Shown here: positions 16,049 through 25,165 of the stretch, piece by piece
How the letters are laid out: each line of letters opens with the position of its first letter
How positions within the stretch are numbered: the stretch's first letter is position 1
Assembly (NCBI RefSeq): GCF_017876315.1
Contig: NZ_JAGINU010000002.1
Location: forward strand, 124,001-188,000
Source of the DNA: Pseudonocardia parietis
GTDB taxonomy: Bacteria; Actinomycetota; Actinomycetes; Mycobacteriales; Pseudonocardiaceae
DNA length: 64,000 nt
Direction of reading: 5' to 3'
The notes under the pieces: model-generated
The model's input: only the letters and a program-made list of their open reading frames with translations
Told to the model about the DNA's origin: nothing
Database searches by the model: none
Translations under genes and position numbers: made by a program

Positions 16049-17065
16049 ATGGCGAACCAGACGCAGGCCGCACCGGCGACCGGTGAGCAGAGCACGCTCG
16101 GCGCGCGGGGACAGCGCGCGTTGGAGGCCGCGGCGGCAGGGTTGTACGTGTTCCCGCTCTACCCGGGCACGAAGAACATGCCTGCGGTGACGGACTGGGA
16201 GAACGAGGCCACTCGCGACCCGGAGAAGATCACGCAGTGGTGGACGGAACGGCCCTACAACATCGCGGTGGCTACGCGGCCCTCGCGCCTCGTGGTCGTC
16301 GATCTGGACCCGCGCAAGCCCGGCGATGACGAGGCGCCGGAGGAGCCGTATGAGAGGTGCAAGCACGGCCTGCAGGTGTTCCGGATGATGGCGGCGGCGG
16401 CCGGGGCGAAGTTCCCTCTGGACACCTACCGGGTGGCCAGTCCCTCGGGCGGTCAGCATCTGTACTTCCGCGCGCCGGATGACGTCGAGCTGCGCAACTC
16501 GCAGCGCCGCCTCGCGCCGCTGATCGACGTCCGAGCCGGGGGTGGCTACATCGTCGCCGCGACGTCGTGGCGCCGCGAGGGCGGGAGCTACCGCGCGCTG
16601 AACAACCGGCCGATCGCGCCGCTGCCGCACTGGCTGCTCGACGCCCTGCTCGCCGCACGCCCGAGGCCGGAGACCCCTCCAGTCCCCGCCCCGCGACCGG
16701 TACCCGCGATGCCGTCGGCGACGCACAGCAAGCGCATGCAGGCCTACGTCGAGCGGATCGTCGAGGCCGAGCTGGACAAGCTGGCGACCGTGCCGAAGGG
16801 CGTGGGAAAGCGGCACGAGGCGCGGCGCAACGCCGCGTTGAAGCTGGGCAACCTCGTCGGAGGAGAGCACCTCACCCGAACCAACGCCCTCGCCCGGCTG
16901 CTCGAGGTGGCACTCACCCACGTCGGAACGACCGCAGATCCGAACGGCCGCGTCCGCAGCCGCACGACCGCCCACGAAGTCACGACCACGATCGAGAACG
17001 GGCTCGACTACGGCGCGAAGCGGCCCCGCGTCATCACCGAGGCCGAGTTGGAGGACCGGCGATGA
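16049..17065 (+). CDS. Bifunctional primase-polymerase (Prim-Pol) replication protein
   Basis: A 338-residue archaeo-eukaryotic-type primase. Catalytic D-x-D is at residues 85-87 (VVVDLDPRK). 'SPSGGQHLYF' gives the s-x-H motif with H137. 'GGGYIVAATS' follows near residue 165. These are the three metal- and nucleotide-binding signatures of the Prim-Pol domain. The C-terminal half is helical and basic, probably DNA-binding, and no helicase domain is fused. It likely starts replication of the element. ATG 16049 is chosen because AGAAGGAG precedes it; earlier in-frame codons cross the mini-protein and the hairpin. Confidence 0.85.
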   Translation: MANQTQAAPATGEQSTLGARGQRALEAAAAGLYVFPLYPGTKNMPAVTDWENEATRDPEKITQWWTERPYNIAVATRPSRLVVVDLDPRKPGDDEAPEEPYERCKHGLQVFRMMAAAAGAKFPLDTYRVASPSGGQHLYFRAPDDVELRNSQRRLAPLIDVRAGGGYIVAATSWRREGGSYRALNNRPIAPLPHWLLDALLAARPRPETPPVPAPRPVPAMPSATHSKRMQAYVERIVEAELDKLATVPKGVGKRHEARRNAALKLGNLVGGEHLTRTNALARLLEVALTHVGTTADPNGRVRSRTTAHEVTTTIENGLDYGAKRPRVITEAELEDRR

Positions 17066-17071
17066 GCAGCC

Positions 17072-17293
17072 GTGCCGACCCGGTGGCCGGACGACCGCAC
17101 GCCGGCGGACACCGGGAGGCCGGCTAGGGCGAGCGGCCCGACGCCGTGGGAGCGGTGCCGTCCCGGCCGCCTGGTTCGGGCGCCCGCACCGGTAGTGGTG
17201 CTGCCCGCCGCGGCTTGCGCAACGGTGCTGCGCTCGAGGGAGACCGACTACTGCGACCCGTGTGGAGCGGTCTGCACCGGCGAGGAGGAGTGA
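17072..17293 (+). CDS. Possible small cysteine-containing protein, 73 residues
   Basis: GTG 17072 lies 6 bases after the Prim-Pol stop, and its TGA (17291-17293) overlaps the next ATG. The end reads 'DYCDPCGAVCTGEEE', which with two upstream cysteines could be a zinc site. The first half is arginine/proline-rich and less convincing. The tight packing between two real genes is the main support. Confidence 0.4.
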   Translation: MPTRWPDDRTPADTGRPARASGPTPWERCRPGRLVRAPAPVVVLPAAACATVLRSRETDYCDPCGAVCTGEEE

Positions 17294-18036
17294 TGACGCG
17301 GCCTAGGATCGTGCTGGTGGCACCCGCACGACAGGCCAACGCCCGCACGCCCGACCGCTTCGAATACGACGGGCGCGTGCTCGTCACGCGCGCGGCGATC
17401 TGTGAGGAGTTCGCCGTTGGCGAGTCGACGACCCGGACGTGGTGGCGTGAGCGCGCTACGAACGGCCATCCCGAGCCGGTGTATCGCGAAGGTCGCCGCC
17501 AGTGGTGGGACCTGGAGGCGATGCGCGAGTTCGTCGAGGCGGTGCGGAGCGCGGCCGCGCAGCGCGAGCAGCCGCCGGCGATGATCGAGCACGAGGGGCA
17601 CACCCTGATCAACCGCCCCGGGATGGCCGAGCGCTACCGCCTGGACCCGCAGTGGCTCGCGGTGCTCTACCACCAGCGGGACGCCAACGGACATCCCGAT
17701 CCCGTGCGCCGCTTCGAACGGTTCCTCTACTTCGACCTCGAGGAGACCGACGCGTGGAACGACGAGCGTGAGGCAGCCAAGCGCAGCTCGCTCACACCGG
17801 TCGATCACCGCGGCGAGCCCGACGAGCTCGTCGACATCACCGAGGCGACCCGCGTCCTGGGCTACACGAACGAGTCGACGATCCGCAGCTTCCTGTCGCG
17901 CAACCGTGACTACTTCCCCGCGCCGGACCAGACAGACGCCGACGGCCGGGCCCACTGGCACCGCCGCACGTTGTGGGAGTTCGGCAACCGGCGAAGCCGG
18001 CCGGGCCGGGCCGGGCACGCCCGCACCGGGGGCTGA
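17293..18036 (+). CDS. Protein of three HTH_17/MerR-like modules with N-G-H-P motif
   Basis: A 247-residue paralogue of the gene at 8852-9364. Module 1 has 'DGRVLVTRAAICEEF' and 'RATNGHPEPVYREGRRQWWD'. Module 2 has 'EGHTLINRPGMAERY' and 'DANGHPDPVRRFERFLYFD'. Module 3 has 'LVDITEATRVLGYTNESTIR' and 'LSRNRDYFPAPDQ'. Each looks like a short winged helix-turn-helix. It follows the Prim-Pol gene closely and ends before a strong terminator, which suggests a role in replication control or origin recognition. ATG 17293 follows GAGGAGGAG. The C-terminus is basic. Confidence 0.7.
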   Translation: MTRPRIVLVAPARQANARTPDRFEYDGRVLVTRAAICEEFAVGESTTRTWWRERATNGHPEPVYREGRRQWWDLEAMREFVEAVRSAAAQREQPPAMIEHEGHTLINRPGMAERYRLDPQWLAVLYHQRDANGHPDPVRRFERFLYFDLEETDAWNDEREAAKRSSLTPVDHRGEPDELVDITEATRVLGYTNESTIRSFLSRNRDYFPAPDQTDADGRAHWHRRTLWEFGNRRSRPGRAGHARTGG

Positions 18037-18075
18037 CCGGCCGCACCGGTCGCCACGTCCGGACTGCCCAGACAC

Positions 18076-18112
18076 CGAAGGCGCCGCACGCATCCTGCGT
18101 GCGGCGCCTTCG
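18076..18112. terminator. Perfect 17-bp hairpin, bidirectional terminator
   Basis: CGAAGGCGCCGCACGCA pairs perfectly with 18096-18112 around a 3-base loop. It lies between the convergent genes ending at 18036 (+) and 18166 (-) and can serve both. Confidence 0.85.
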
Positions 18113-18165
18113 TGCTGTGCGCGCGGCGCTCGTTGCCCGGTCGGGCCGGGGAGCAGGGTGATGGT

Positions 18166-18582
18166 TCAGGACGGCTGGGCGTGTGCGTCGTCGAGGTCCG
18201 TCGGTTCCTGGGCGACAGCGGGCTCGCTGGTGGTGTAGTCGTCGTCGCGGCCGGTGGCGGATGCGCCGGGAGTGGAGTCGTCGTGGTCCGCACGGCGGGT
18301 CGCGGTGCGCAGCGCGGCACCGGCTGGTTGCGCACCGCAGCCGATCTCCTCCAGCTCGGCCGGGCTCCACCCGGCATCCCGCGCCGCCCGGTAGCTCTCG
18401 GCGTAGGTCTCCTGCTTGGCGCGCCACCGCTCGCGCGCAGCTTCGACCTCCGCTCGCGCTGCGTCCACCTCGACCCCGAGCTCGGCGAGCTTGGTGATGG
18501 GACGCATCCGTGCCTGGAGGAGGTCCTGGGCCGCCTTACGTGCCTGCGTCTTGGCCTGCGCCGTCGCCCCGCGCGTGTTCAT
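18166..18582 (-). CDS. Hypothetical coiled-coil protein divergent from mobC
   Basis: A 138-residue protein. ATG 18582 is the first start downstream of the operator-like dyad. The N-terminal two thirds is a charged coiled coil ('DAARAEVEAARERWRAKQ'), followed by 'RAARDAGWSPAELEEIGCG' and a disordered acidic tail. Small coiled-coil genes divergent from mobilization operons are often auxiliary or regulatory. No HTH is obvious. Confidence 0.6.
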   Translation of the reverse strand: MNTRGATAQAKTQARKAAQDLLQARMRPITKLAELGVEVDAARAEVEAARERWRAKQETYAESYRAARDAGWSPAELEEIGCGAQPAGAALRTATRRADHDDSTPGASATGRDDDYTTSEPAVAQEPTDLDDAHAQPS

Positions 18583-18603
18583 AGGGCGGACTGTACCGCT
18601 ATA

Positions 18604-18633
18604 TGTATCAACTCTGCGATGCACTCTGATACA
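18604..18633. promoter_or_regulatory. Operator-like dyad TGTATCA-N16-TGATACA
   Basis: Perfect 7-bp arms at 18604-18610 and 18627-18633, spaced 16 bases apart, 22 bases upstream of ATG 18582 and in the region shared with mobC. The same arms and the same spacing recur at 28037-28064. Confidence 0.65.
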
Positions 18634-18906
18634 CGGCGGTCGTCGAGCACCGCGCGTCGAGCGCGGTCTGTCGAGACGGCCCACGTCCGCGAGGCGCGCG
18701 TCGAAAGGGGGTGATCGCCGGTCGCGGTCGGCGGAGAGGCGACGCACGCTTCGCCTTTGAAATCGGCGGAGCAAGTTAGGCGTTTTCCTAAGGAAAACAC
18801 CGATGGATGGTAAGCGTGTGAGATCGTCGGCAGCGGATCCGGGCGGCCTCGACTCCGATATCGCCCGCTCTGGTTGCGCCGGATCAAGCCTGAGAGGAGG
18901 GGCTTC
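18634..18906. other. Candidate oriT region with palindrome
   Basis: Gene-free sequence directly upstream of mobC and the relaxase gene, the usual place for an oriT. It contains a perfect palindrome GTTTTCCT-A-AGGAAAAC (18782-18798), a markedly AT-richer spot, followed by GATGGATGGTAAGCG. No nic site can be assigned by eye. Confidence 0.45.
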
Positions 18907-19368
18907 GTGACACGGACTCGACGCCCTCGTGCCGAGGGCGGACGGCCCCACACGACGACCGTGTCGTTTTCCGAGTCGGAGTGGGCGGCGATCCAGGCGG
19001 CGGCGGCGCGGGCGGCGATGGCGCCTGGCGCGTGGGTCGGGGACTCGGCGGCGCGGGCGGCGGAGCTGCCCGAACCGGCTGTGCCCGGAGCGCGGGTCTC
19101 GGCAGGTTCGGCCGGCTCTCGGATGCAGGGGCTGATGGGGCTGCGTTCGGAGCTGATGGAGTGCCGCCGGGTGCTGCGGAACATCGGTGGGAACCTCAAC
19201 GACATCGCCCGGGTCGCGAACACCGACGGGGCGCTCGAGTCGACGGTGGGGCAGGTTGCGCAGATGGTGGCGCGTGCGGTCGAGCGGATCGACGGCACGG
19301 TCGCTGACGTCGATCAGCAGGTGGGCGAGGCGATGTCGCAGGTGCGGCGCAGCGGGGGCCGGCGGTGA
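18907..19368 (+). CDS. mobC: MobC-like mobilization accessory protein
   Basis: A 153-residue protein. The N-terminus 'TTTVSFSESEWAAIQAAAA' fits a ribbon-helix-helix DNA-binding unit. The C-terminal half has 'RRVLRNIGGNLNDIARVAN', the hallmark of MobC/relaxosome accessory proteins. These bind oriT and help the relaxase open the strands. GTG 18907 follows GAGAGGAGGGG. Its TGA overlaps the relaxase GTG (GTGA at 19365-19368), so the two are co-translated. Confidence 0.82.
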   Translation: MTRTRRPRAEGGRPHTTTVSFSESEWAAIQAAAARAAMAPGAWVGDSAARAAELPEPAVPGARVSAGSAGSRMQGLMGLRSELMECRRVLRNIGGNLNDIARVANTDGALESTVGQVAQMVARAVERIDGTVADVDQQVGEAMSQVRRSGGRR

Positions 19369-20924
19369 TCGCGAAGATCAGCCGCGGGTGGCGTGCCGAG
19401 GGGCTGATCCGCTATCTGATGGGGCCGGGCCGGTTCAACGAGCACACCGGGCAGCGGGTCGTGGCCACCTGGGATGGCGCTCCCGAGACGCATCAGCCAC
19501 CGCAGGCCACGGACGACTCCTTCGACGTGCGCGACCTCGTCGACGGGCTCAGCGCTCCGGCTGTCGCGGCCGGTGTCGGTCTGCGCGAGCCGGTCGTGGA
19601 GCAGGGCAAGCGGATGCCGCAGGGCCCGGTCTGGCACTGCTCGCTGCGCAACTCGCCGGAGGATCCGGTGCTGACCGACGAGCAGTGGGCCCGGGTGGTC
19701 GAGGACCTGATGGACCGAACCGGAATCGCACGGCGCGACGACCTCGACGGATGTCGGTGGGTCGCGATCCGGCACGCCGACGATCACGTGCACGTCGCGG
19801 CGGTGCTGGTGCGTCAGGAGTTCGGGAAGCGTGTGCATCCGTATCGGGACTTCGTACGTGCCCGCGAGACGTGCCGGGCTGCGGAGGCGGAGCTGGGGCT
19901 CGCGGCGACGGCGGGTGCCGACCGCAGCTCGGTGACCGGGCCGTCGCAGGCCGAGCAGGAGAAGGCTGCCCGGCGGGAGGTGGACGAGACCTCGCGGGAG
20001 TGGCTGCGTCGGATGGCGCGGGTCGCGGCGGTGCAGGCGCGCGATCCGGAAGCGTTCGTGGCGGCGCTGGGAGATCTGGGCGTGCTGGTCCGGCCGCGCT
20101 ACGGGCCCGGGGAGCCGGACGCGGAGTCCGGGGAGCGGTACGCCCCGATGGTCGGGTACTCGCTGGCCGCGCCGGGTGATGTCACGCAGGCCGGCCAGCC
20201 GGTGTGGTTCGCCGGGCGCACGTTGGCCCGGGACTTGTCGTTGCCGAACCTGCAGCAGCGATGGGGCTCGGCCCCGGCGCCGGCCGCGCCGGCCGGTGCG
20301 GCGGAGGAGAAGCACCGGGCGGCGGTGAGTCCGCGTGAGCGCGCGGCCGCGATCGACGACGCGGTGTCGACGATGGAGCACGCGACGGCCACGCTCGCGG
20401 CGGGTGACACGGGGGCGAGCGCGGACGGGATCGCGCATGCGGCCGGGGACATGCTCACCGCGGTGGGGGCGGTGACCGGCCGCCAGGACGAGGGCGAACG
20501 GGTGCGCCGGCACGCGGGCAACGACCTCGACCGGGCGACCCGGGTGCCGGGGCAGGTCCTGCCGTCGCGGTGGTCGCCGGTGGCGAAGGCGCTGCGGCAG
20601 TCGGCATGGCGGCTGGCCGCGACGCGGACCGTGGGTCGCCACGGCGAAGGGGACGGCGCTCGGCTGGTGTTGGCGCTCGCGGCGCTGGTCGCCGAGATCG
20701 CCGCACTCCGGGAGGCACAGTCGCGCCTGGCACAGGCGGACGCCGCGCGGCGCAGCTGTACCGGGCTGAGGAGTTCCGCACCGGCTACCTCGACTCGGAC
20801 GAGCGGGAGCGGCCCAGGCCGGACGAAGACGACAAGCCGACAGCGGCCACAGCAGACACCACCGGGGCCGGCCCGAGGACCGAAGGGGCGGCAGGAGAAC
20901 CAGACGCGAGGGAGAGGCCGATGA
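19365..20924 (+). CDS. MOBP-like relaxase
   Basis: A 519-residue nuclease that nicks oriT and pilots the strand. The relaxase domain fills the first ~200 residues: 'ISRGWRAEGLIRYLMGPGR' at the N-terminus, 'WHCSLRNSPED' near residue 88, and the metal triad H137-x3-H141-x-H143 in 'IRHADDHVHVAAV'. The nucleophile is probably a Tyr near residue 17 (the only early Tyr), which is inference. After about residue 465 the frame becomes poor in GC at third positions, while the +1-shifted frame reads well ('RAAQLYRAEEFRTGYLD'). This suggests an indel near 20750. The current stop overlaps the next ATG (ATGA at 20921-20924). Confidence 0.85.
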   Translation: MIAKISRGWRAEGLIRYLMGPGRFNEHTGQRVVATWDGAPETHQPPQATDDSFDVRDLVDGLSAPAVAAGVGLREPVVEQGKRMPQGPVWHCSLRNSPEDPVLTDEQWARVVEDLMDRTGIARRDDLDGCRWVAIRHADDHVHVAAVLVRQEFGKRVHPYRDFVRARETCRAAEAELGLAATAGADRSSVTGPSQAEQEKAARREVDETSREWLRRMARVAAVQARDPEAFVAALGDLGVLVRPRYGPGEPDAESGERYAPMVGYSLAAPGDVTQAGQPVWFAGRTLARDLSLPNLQQRWGSAPAPAAPAGAAEEKHRAAVSPRERAAAIDDAVSTMEHATATLAAGDTGASADGIAHAAGDMLTAVGAVTGRQDEGERVRRHAGNDLDRATRVPGQVLPSRWSPVAKALRQSAWRLAATRTVGRHGEGDGARLVLALAALVAEIAALREAQSRLAQADAARRSCTGLRSSAPATSTRTSGSGPGRTKTTSRQRPQQTPPGPARGPKGRQENQTRGRGR

Positions 20925-22966
20925 CGGGCCCGATCGACCAGGACGTTCCCCTGCTGAGCCCCGGGCGGGATCAGATCCAAGCCTGGACGCAGCTCATGGT
21001 GGCGACGGCGAACGCGCTGCGGCACCGTCGGATGGAGCTGGGGCAGGCTGCTTGGAGCCAGCAGCGAGCGGCGGCCCGGACAGCGCAGCAGTACGCGAAC
21101 GACCTCGACCCGCAGGTCCGGGCGATGGCCGCGGCCGATGAGGCAGCGTTCCGTGAAGCCAGCGCGAACGGCGCGGAGGGGTTCGAGCACCGCACCAGCG
21201 ACGAGCCGCAGTTCGGCTGGACGGTGCACACCACCGCCGGGCCCATGCCCGAGAACTCTGCGTCGGGCACACGCGGCGCGTGGGGGCTGTGGGCGCACGG
21301 CTCCTACGCCGAGAAGTCGTTGTCGGTGTTCGTGGTCGCCCCGGACCGGGAGTTCGCGCTACGGCTGCGGGACGAGGTGACCCGCGGCGAGCAGCGCACC
21401 CTGAAGTCTCTCGGCGAGCTCGGCACCTACGGCTTCATGCGAGCTGAGCACGCCCGTACCGAGGTGCGCGAGAACACGCCCCAGCTGCGTGAGCGACTGG
21501 CCCATAGCCTTCATGCGGCGTGGCCGCACGACCCCGAGCTCGTCGCGGAAGCCCTCCGGCCCGGGGGAGACAACGACGACTACTCCTCGATCGACCGGTT
21601 GGCCGAACAGCTCAGAGTGCTGGAGGACCGCGGCTACTCGATGGCGGACGTCCTCGGTCGGCTCGATATCGGCGCGCTCCGAGCGTCGTACGAGCAGTAC
21701 GGGGGCGGCGTTGCGAAGCACGCCAGCCAACTGGTGTGGCAGATGGCTGGTCGGCTGCACGTGGTCGATGCCGACCCAGTCGATCCGCTGGTTGCGCGCG
21801 AGGTCGATCGGGCCCTTGCCCAGGGGGTCCAGGACGCCGGTATCGAGTCGGATCCGGTGTACAGCAGCCGCAATTTCGGGATGCTGCGCGCGCAGCTGAC
21901 GGACCTCCGAACCGAAGGCCACGACCTCACGGCCCTGCTGACGGACCTTCCAGTCGAGAAGATCAACGAGGCCCATGACCCCGCGGCGTACCTGCGCGCG
22001 GTGGTGGAGAAGCGTGCGCGATCGTCGTGGTCGTCCGAGGCACCCCGCGAGCCGGGACGGGCCGCCGCCGAAGCTGAGACCGGGATACATCGGACCGGGC
22101 CCGACCTGGGGCCGGCCGAGCGGATGATGCGCCGCTACCTCTCGCCGCAGACCGCGGAGGCTGTGCTCGGGTGCCGCGCCTGGCCGGGGCTGGCCAAGCA
22201 GGTGCTGGCATGGAAGGAACAGGGCGCCCCGATCGCCGAGGAACTGGCCGTCATGCCCGAAGATCGGATCCGCAACGCCGACACCCCAGCCGGCTATCTG
22301 AAGACGCTGCTGCGCCGGGGCGTCGACTTCCGGGAGAGCGAGGCCCGCAAGGCGGCCGAGGAAGCGGGGCAGGAACGCGACGCGACACATGCCGCCCGGG
22401 TCAGGGAGCTCACCGAGGTCGACGAGCCGGGTCGGTCGGCCCCGGTCGCCGAGGGAGTCCGGGATGGTGTGCCCGCGTCGCCGTTCGAGGTCCGCGAGCT
22501 CGACCCGACCAACGTCGTCGAGCGCACCGCGCTGGAGATGTCGCGCGGCGCGGGGACAGCCGAGGACGACGCGTACATCGAGCAGATCCTCGCCTCGCCG
22601 GACCCGGGGGAAATCTGGAGCAAGTTCAACCGGGCGGCCGAGGCGCGAGGTCGAGCGGCCGACGCCGAGGACCAGGCGGTGGCGCACGCACGTACCCCGG
22701 ACGATCCGGCCACCCGGCCGCGTGAGGACCTCATCGGGCAGGACGAAGCGAGCGTCGATCGGCGCCGAGCCGACCGCGATCGTGCGATCGCCCATGCCGA
22801 AGAGTCCGGGGCGCCGACCGCGGCCGCGTTGCGCGCCGAGGTCGCGCACCGGCCACCGACGACCGAGCCCGGTGCGGCGGCGCGCCCGGAGACCCGGCCG
22901 GCGCCGAATCCGCCTCAGCCCGCGCCGTCCCGGCAGGTGACGCGCGCTCCACGCCCACATCGCTGA
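20921..22966 (+). CDS. Mobilization-associated protein with internal repeats
   Basis: A 681-residue soluble protein. ATG 20921 overlaps the relaxase stop. The first ~80 residues are helical, followed by a beta-containing part ('FGWTVHTTAGPMPENSASG'). The middle carries at least two copies of a unit 'LLTDLPVEKINEAHDPAAYL' and 'LAVMPEDRIRNADTPAGYL', with the shared pattern L-P-x2-x-I-x-x-A-x-x-P-A-x-Y-L. A weaker third copy lies near residue 225. The last ~150 residues are charged and disordered. Similar genes follow relaxases in actinobacterial elements, but I cannot name a family. It may bind the relaxase or the transferred strand. Confidence 0.65.
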   Translation: MTGPIDQDVPLLSPGRDQIQAWTQLMVATANALRHRRMELGQAAWSQQRAAARTAQQYANDLDPQVRAMAAADEAAFREASANGAEGFEHRTSDEPQFGWTVHTTAGPMPENSASGTRGAWGLWAHGSYAEKSLSVFVVAPDREFALRLRDEVTRGEQRTLKSLGELGTYGFMRAEHARTEVRENTPQLRERLAHSLHAAWPHDPELVAEALRPGGDNDDYSSIDRLAEQLRVLEDRGYSMADVLGRLDIGALRASYEQYGGGVAKHASQLVWQMAGRLHVVDADPVDPLVAREVDRALAQGVQDAGIESDPVYSSRNFGMLRAQLTDLRTEGHDLTALLTDLPVEKINEAHDPAAYLRAVVEKRARSSWSSEAPREPGRAAAEAETGIHRTGPDLGPAERMMRRYLSPQTAEAVLGCRAWPGLAKQVLAWKEQGAPIAEELAVMPEDRIRNADTPAGYLKTLLRRGVDFRESEARKAAEEAGQERDATHAARVRELTEVDEPGRSAPVAEGVRDGVPASPFEVRELDPTNVVERTALEMSRGAGTAEDDAYIEQILASPDPGEIWSKFNRAAEARGRAADAEDQAVAHARTPDDPATRPREDLIGQDEASVDRRRADRDRAIAHAEESGAPTAAALRAEVAHRPPTTEPGAAARPETRPAPNPPQPAPSRQVTRAPRPHR

Positions 22967-23034
22967 ACCAGCCCGACACGACTGCTCGGGCCGCGGTCGA
23001 AGCCGGGGCAGAGACATCAGGAGGAGGGGCAGGG

Positions 23035-24009
23035 GTGAGCGGGGTCGCCGCGGCTGCTGATCTGCACAGCGCCGGTGCATGGCTGTTCCCGGCGATCGCG
23101 GCCACGGCAGTGGTCATCGTGGTCGCGGGATTCGTCGCGCTGCGCCCACGCGTGGGGTCGGGAAGCCCGCTGGAATCACCGGCCCAGGGTGGCGACACCA
23201 CCGCACTGAACCCCGGCTCGCCGACCGGAGTCGATCAATGTGCGGCTCGGCTCACCGACGAGGACCTGGTGACCGCCTTCGCCGCCCTCGACGAGCTCAG
23301 CGCGATCGCCCAGCGCGACCGGGCCAGCTCGGCAGCGGTGATCGCGGTGTGGTGCGAACATCTCCGGGCCGCCCCGATCGGGCGGGACGAGCGGGTAGCC
23401 CGGGCGGTGCAGCAGAGGTTGTGCGCCCACCTCAAGCGGGTTGCTCGCCGTAGGCAGCGGCGCTCCACCTTGCACGTGGACCTCAGCGATACGCAGCTGC
23501 ACGACCTGGACCTGGACGGAATCGTGGTCGGAGGACTGAGCGTGGCGCGCGCACGGCTGGCGGGAACGACGCGGCTCGCGTTGCGGTCGTGGGGTGGCCT
23601 CGACGCGAGCGAGGCGTACTTCGGTGGTGACCTGCTCGCCGCTGATGTCGGGGTGGAGGGCCAGCTGTCTCTGCGTGGCGCGTTGATCGAGGGTGTGCTC
23701 GACCTCCAGGGTGCCGCGGTATTCGGTGAGCTGGACATGTCTGGGAGCGAGGTCGCCCAGCGGACCAACCTGCGTGATCTGGTCGGGGGCGGGCTACGCC
23801 TACAGAGCACAGGAGGTGCGGCGCTGTTCGCGGGAGCGGTCGACCTGTCCCGGACGATCGCGGACCCGGTCGACCTCGCCGGTGATGAGTTCACCGGCGG
23901 CCTCACGATCAAGCCTCCAGGTGCCGAGCGCTCAACGGTGCTCTTCGGTGACGAGGAGGACCTCGCCGAGCAGGTCCGCGAAGCGCTCGAGGCGCCCCTG
24001 CGGGTGTGA
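23035..24009 (+). CDS. Membrane-anchored pentapeptide-repeat-like protein
   Basis: A 324-residue protein. GTG 23035 follows AGGAGGGG. A single membrane segment lies near residues 16-36 ('LFPAIAATAVVIVVAGFVAL'). A helical domain (about 65-140) follows, then a C-terminal half with short repeats of the A/S-(D/N)-L-x-x type ('HVDLSDTQLHDLDLDG', 'EGQLSLRGALIEGVLDLQG'). Such repeats form right-handed beta-helices that often mediate protein contact or mimic DNA. It ends the mobilization operon and converges on a second protein of similar design. The function is unknown; an entry-exclusion or defence role is only a thought. Confidence 0.65.
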   Translation: MSGVAAAADLHSAGAWLFPAIAATAVVIVVAGFVALRPRVGSGSPLESPAQGGDTTALNPGSPTGVDQCAARLTDEDLVTAFAALDELSAIAQRDRASSAAVIAVWCEHLRAAPIGRDERVARAVQQRLCAHLKRVARRRQRRSTLHVDLSDTQLHDLDLDGIVVGGLSVARARLAGTTRLALRSWGGLDASEAYFGGDLLAADVGVEGQLSLRGALIEGVLDLQGAAVFGELDMSGSEVAQRTNLRDLVGGGLRLQSTGGAALFAGAVDLSRTIADPVDLAGDEFTGGLTIKPPGAERSTVLFGDEEDLAEQVREALEAPLRV

Positions 24010-25165
24010 TGCGACGCGAGTGACGCACGGCTTGTGTGAGCTATGGCGCGCTTACCGGATCCCGACCGCTGTAGGTTGTCCTTGGGGAAACTCTTTCAGA
24101 AAAGGTCGAATCCAGCTGGCCACTTGGTCGTGCTGTCAGTCCGCAGGAGGGGAAGTGTAACGCTATGATTCTCGTAAGGCAAAAGTGACACGTTAGATGT
24201 ATCCGAAAAATCTGAGCCGCGAACATCGACGGCCCGTCCGGGAAGGACTACGTCACCGAGGAAGGTGCACTCTGTCAGATGTAGTTCGACGGTGCTGCCG
24301 ACAATTCGGTCGTCATATCCAAATGCAAGATCGAGGTTCCATAGAAAGGCTGCGCCACCGTTGAAGGCGCTACCAGAAAAAGTGGGCATCAATCCCCAGC
24401 TGTTGATTCGATCGTATGCGGCATGCTGCAAAAACAGGCAGCTTTCAAACGCAGGGGCGTAAAGATTGGGAAAGTGGACCCCGGACAGGTCAAAGTCAGC
24501 CTCAAATACGCACCCTTGAAAATTGAAGCGGCCACCAAGGGTGGTGCGATCGAAACTGATTGGGCCGATCAAGACGGCTTCGCTGAAGTCGATGCTGCAG
24601 TCGAACATCCGACGCGCGAAATTTGGCTCGATAACGACGGCTTCCCGTAGATCCCACTGTGGGAGGTTGGCGTATTCGAGCGGTTCGTAGTCGTGCTGCT
24701 CGGAGAGGCGGTCAAGTAGCAGCTTGAGGGCGTTGCGCCTGACGTCCCACTCGCTGGCATCCTCCCACGTTGTAATGTCGGATACGCGTACATGGTATGG
24801 GCGCCTATCGTGCTTCTGTGGAACGAGTTTGATGGGTAATCGGAGATACGAGCAGACCATGCTGAGGCAGCTGAACGAGTCTCGAGGAGAGTCGTCGGCT
24901 AGCCTCACAAATGACTGAATGCCAGCAAGGCGTGCTGCTGCAGTTCCGCCTTCTAGGAGCGACGCCGCCGCGCCAAAGCGCTCAGTAAAAACTCTATCCT
25001 GCTCCCGTAAAGTGTTCCCTTCGTCGTTTCGCTGCTTTCTGTATCCTACGTAAAGGCCAGCTGTGGCCGCCAGGCCGGCCACGACCGTCAGACTTACTTT
25101 GATGGTCTCAAGTCGAGATTGCGCTTGTTTTTCATCGAAAGTTTCCCCTCCAAGGAGGGGTAACT

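Noticed and set aside
17062..17127. 21-codon frame starting inside the Prim-Pol stop
   Set aside because: Too short and without features; the overlapping frame at 17072 is a better candidate.
21359..23080. A 573-codon open frame antisense to the post-relaxase gene
   Set aside because: The sense gene has ATGA coupling and internal repeats; the antisense frame is Arg/Gly-rich without motifs.
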